Shown here piece after piece: positions 61,240-64,000 of a stretch of 64,000 nucleotides of DNA. The stretch is from positions 2,542,001 through 2,606,000 of the forward strand of contig NZ_CP017659.1 in the NCBI RefSeq assembly GCF_015326965.1, given 5' to 3'. Positions within the stretch are counted from its first letter, which is position 1. The number at the start of each line of letters is the position of its first letter. Source of the DNA: Paenibacillus sp. JZ16 (GTDB lineage: Bacteria; Bacillota; Bacilli; Paenibacillales; Paenibacillaceae). The notes below the pieces were generated by a model. The model had not been told where the DNA came from and searched no databases. It saw only the letters and a program-made list of their open reading frames with translations. A program made the position numbers and the translations under genes.

Positions 61240-64000
61240 ATGAAAACGTCTGGTAAATTCGGATCCTTGTTTATGGTGATCTGTATGCTTGTTGCCACTT
61301 TTCAGCCTCTAACAGCGCCGGCTCATGCCGCAGCCATGGACAAATGGGTCACCTATAAACTTGATGATTTCAGCAATGCCAAGCAGGTCGATTTATTCTC
61401 CCTGAATGGCCAAGCTAAAGTAAGAAAAGACAGTATGGGACGCGATATCCTGCGTCTAACCGAGGCCCAAGGAAACCAATTCGGAACGGCTTTTAACAAA
61501 AAGCTGATTGCAGCGGGCAACAATTATTCCTTTAGCACCTTTTTTAAATTCCGTCTGAATGGAGACAACCGCACCACCTCTCCGGCTGACGGCATTACCT
61601 TTACCATTCAGGCACAATCCAACAGTGCAGGAGAAGTCGGTGTCGGCATCGGGTATGGCGGGATTAAACCCAGCTTTGCGGTGAAATATGATACATACCA
61701 AAACGGTGGTCTTGTCAACGACCCATCCGCTAACTACATTGGACTTGCAACAGACGGTAGTGTCAACAATACCAATCCTGCTTGGTACACAACAAACCTA
61801 AATAATATTAATCTGTCGGGAGGAGAGGATTTATACTCCTGGATTGATTACGATGGACAGACCAAGATTGTTAAAGTCTATCTCAGCAAAGAGGCTACAC
61901 GTCCAGCAGTTCCTGTGCTGGAAACCAGCAACATCGACCTCAATCAAATCTTCGCCGGCTATCCCGGCGTATATGCCGGTTTCACTTCCGCCACCGGTGG
62001 AGCGATGGAAACCCACGATATTATCGAGTGGTATTTTACTAACGAATTCAATCCGATTGATAAGGCAAATACGGACTATGTCTATAAACAAGCTCCAACC
62101 GACGTCAGAATTGAGGTCGTACCTACCTCTGAACCCGGAAAATATGAGGTAACTGGAACTGCGTTTGATGTAAATGGCGATCCCGTAGAAGGAGCCCCCA
62201 TTACTTTCCATTCTGAGGAAGGAAGGTTGGCCACTCCATCCCAATCAACCAATCATCACGGACAAGCTACAACAATTCTGGATTTTGGCGCTATTCCTCC
62301 AACCGGGGAGATTAAGGTCGTAACCGTAGGCGGAGCTTATGCCGCGTTACCACAGGCTCCGGTATTATCATCAGGCACATCACCTGATACAGCTAATGAG
62401 CTGTTGTGGAACACTGTAACAGGAGCCACCTACTATAATCTTTATAAGAATGGTGTCCTGCTGGATACAAATATTCAGGCAGCCTCGTATACACTGACCG
62501 GCGCAGACCTGGATGAGATCGCGCAATACACTGTAACTGCTGTAATAGATAGCCCGGCCGGCACCATCGAAAGCCTTCCATCTAATCCAGTTACTTTAGG
62601 ACTTCATTTTGATGAGCCTATCTACAATCTTAATACGAATCCGCTTGGAACGAATTATGAGCATCCTACGGTGGTCACCTCCGTATATCAGAACGGTACG
62701 AGAGATGTAACCCTTGATGGAACCCTGTTTAAAGTTAACAATCCGAACGTAGCCACGGTAAATGAACATGGTTTACTGACGGCAGTAGGAGCGGGCACCA
62801 CCGTAATCGAGGCCGTTTATAACGGAAAAACAACACAATCTATTGTCAAAGTAAGCATTGATGCTCCGGTGTTAAATACCGGAAAAGTGAATGCGACTAA
62901 CGCCGAACTATTGTGGAACAACATCCCTGGCGCACATTCGTACAACATCTACGACGCCAACGGACAGCTGATCGCAGACGGATTGACGGGCACAAGCTAT
63001 GTTTTGTCCGGCCTTAAGCCTGAAAGCAAGCAAAGCTATGTTATCAAAGCCGTTAGCAACGGCATTGAATCCCCTGCTTCTTCGCCAGTGGAAGTTTCCA
63101 CCTCGGCTTCAGGTCTGCGCGATCTGTTGATTGATCCGGCAAGCATCACGCTGAAGCCTGGTGATCAACACACGCCTAAGGTAACAGCCATTTCCTTGGA
63201 TGAAAGCATTCAGGATGTGACGGGCAAAGCCACATATACATCTTCTGATGATAAGGTGGCCACTGTCGATGCCAATGGCGTCGTAACCGCTGTAGCACCA
63301 GGCACAGCAATCATCACCGCTATGCACGATGGAAAATCCGTCACACAAACCGTTCATGTTCATGATCAGGCAGTATCCTACAATCTGGATGTTACGGTGT
63401 CCCCAGAGGGAGTATTGGCTGACGGGAAGTCTCCGGTAACGGTTACTGCTAAGGCTACCGATTCCAATGGCAATCCGGTCCCTGGAGTGCCCGTGGAAAT
63501 TACGTATGATTCCGGTAAAACCAAGACGGTGACCACCAATGAAGAAGGCATTGCTGTATGGACATACGCACCTTCTGTTTTAACGAACACGACACCGTTA
63601 TACGACATCGTGGTGGCCGAGATCAAGGATCCTGGCACAGGCACAACCGTTCAAGCAAGCAAAGGCGTCCATTACTTCCCTGCTGCCATTGACGGCGTCG
63701 TTGTAGATCAAATCACCGGCAAACCGGTAGCAGGCGCGAAGATAACCGTAGAATCCGATTTCAACAACGATGGAATCGCTGATTTCGCTACCGAGGTAAC
63801 GACCGACGAGGATGGTTCGTACCAGATTCCGGTTCCGCGCGGAAATTACACCTACACGTTGAATATCGAAACCCCAATTCAGATCGGGGGGCACAATGTA
63901 ACTCTAACGCATTCAAAAGAAGTTACGATCGGCAATGTTCAACCAGGCCAAACGATCAAACCTTCGAATCTGCTGAGAGGCCAATTATTCGTTGCATCCA
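61240..64000 (+). CDS. Large secreted L-type-lectin/Ig-like surface protein, 3' end outside window
   Basis: At least 920 codons, ATG eight bases after AAGGAGGAAG. Signal peptide 1-31 (LFMVICMLVATFQPLTAPAHA). L-type lectin domain (about 40-275: ITFTIQAQSNSAGEVGVGIGYGG, FAVKYDTYQNGG, YAGFTSATGGAMETHDIIEW). Big_1-like domain (285-365), fibronectin-III-like repeats (370-450 and 545-625), Big_2 domains (460-540 and 630-705, VATVDANGVVTAVAPGTAIITA), a second Big_1 (715-800) and a carboxypeptidase-regulatory-like fold from about 810 (DGVVVDQITGKPVAGAKITVES). Probably a cell-surface adhesin or glycan-binding protein; no catalytic domain in the visible part. Confidence 0.9.
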   Translation, partial: MKTSGKFGSLFMVICMLVATFQPLTAPAHAAAMDKWVTYKLDDFSNAKQVDLFSLNGQAKVRKDSMGRDILRLTEAQGNQFGTAFNKKLIAAGNNYSFSTFFKFRLNGDNRTTSPADGITFTIQAQSNSAGEVGVGIGYGGIKPSFAVKYDTYQNGGLVNDPSANYIGLATDGSVNNTNPAWYTTNLNNINLSGGEDLYSWIDYDGQTKIVKVYLSKEATRPAVPVLETSNIDLNQIFAGYPGVYAGFTSATGGAMETHDIIEWYFTNEFNPIDKANTDYVYKQAPTDVRIEVVPTSEPGKYEVTGTAFDVNGDPVEGAPITFHSEEGRLATPSQSTNHHGQATTILDFGAIPPTGEIKVVTVGGAYAALPQAPVLSSGTSPDTANELLWNTVTGATYYNLYKNGVLLDTNIQAASYTLTGADLDEIAQYTVTAVIDSPAGTIESLPSNPVTLGLHFDEPIYNLNTNPLGTNYEHPTVVTSVYQNGTRDVTLDGTLFKVNNPNVATVNEHGLLTAVGAGTTVIEAVYNGKTTQSIVKVSIDAPVLNTGKVNATNAELLWNNIPGAHSYNIYDANGQLIADGLTGTSYVLSGLKPESKQSYVIKAVSNGIESPASSPVEVSTSASGLRDLLIDPASITLKPGDQHTPKVTAISLDESIQDVTGKATYTSSDDKVATVDANGVVTAVAPGTAIITAMHDGKSVTQTVHVHDQAVSYNLDVTVSPEGVLADGKSPVTVTAKATDSNGNPVPGVPVEITYDSGKTKTVTTNEEGIAVWTYAPSVLTNTTPLYDIVVAEIKDPGTGTTVQASKGVHYFPAAIDGVVVDQITGKPVAGAKITVESDFNNDGIADFATEVTTDEDGSYQIPVPRGNYTYTLNIETPIQIGGHNVTLTHSKEVTIGNVQPGQTIKPSNLLRGQLFVAS

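Overview
The window looks like a chromosomal segment of a Paenibacillus-type Firmicute. GC is moderate, ribosome binding sites are strong AAGGAGG types, most transcription units end in intrinsic terminators, tyrS is controlled by a T-box, and there are many secreted glycan-active enzymes together with an LplABC-type sugar ABC operon that lacks its own ATPase. All family names come from reading the sequence; no database search was run. No rRNA, tRNA, prophage, insertion sequence or CRISPR array was seen.

Layout. 1-4 kb: the start of a very large secreted heparinase II/III-type polysaccharide lyase that runs off the left edge. 4-14.4 kb: DUF418 membrane protein, two-component system, YhaM exoribonuclease, imine-reductase-like oxidoreductase behind a MerR-type promoter, aldo/keto reductase, frameshifted mgtE, PRISE-like SDR, HxlR regulator. 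14.6-16.9 kb: a GTP cyclohydrolase II-like/RibD-like pair preceded by a clear cyclic-di-GMP-I riboswitch with its own terminator. This is the most unusual regulatory arrangement found. 17-26 kb: MocR regulator with nitroreductase, GH43 enzyme behind a cre-like site, SdpR/SdpI pair, GNAT, TetR with divergent MFS exporter, secreted RCC1/copper-amine-oxidase-N protein.

26-35 kb is a repeat-rich zone. It holds a frameshifted zinc-ribbon/DUF1963-like gene, a 39-bp minisatellite of 11 copies, an epimerase, a degenerate repeat field, an SR1P-like small protein, and a nuclease-fold plus winged-helix gene. Four ~375-465 bp tandem units, themselves made of 51-bp subrepeats with inverted arms, begin at that gene's stop codon. 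AHSA1 and WYL genes, small duplications and an MDR oxidoreductase follow.

35.8-46 kb: a MalT-like LuxR regulator with linker repeats, AraC regulator with secreted beta-helix protein, nitronate monooxygenase, T-box/tyrS, and a DrrAB-type ABC exporter. 46-58.8 kb: a glycan-utilisation locus read right to left. A sigma-A promoter whose -35 lies inside a cre site drives a solute-binding lipoprotein, two permeases, GH2, aldose-epimerase-like, GH2 and a secreted GH43-CBM. An ArsR-type regulator with a probable ligand domain lies downstream and a cytoplasmic GH43 paralogue upstream. Inferred logic: the secreted GH43 trims arabinose- or xylose-bearing glycans, the ABC system imports oligosaccharides using a shared ATPase encoded elsewhere, and the cytoplasmic GH2 enzymes and epimerase finish degradation under glucose repression. 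59-64 kb: TetR-DUF4180-SUMF1 operon and the start of a large secreted lectin/Ig-domain protein that runs off the right edge.

Two genes (mgtE and the DUF1963-like gene) are each broken by loss of one base in a homopolymer, so either sequencing error or genuine decay must be considered.
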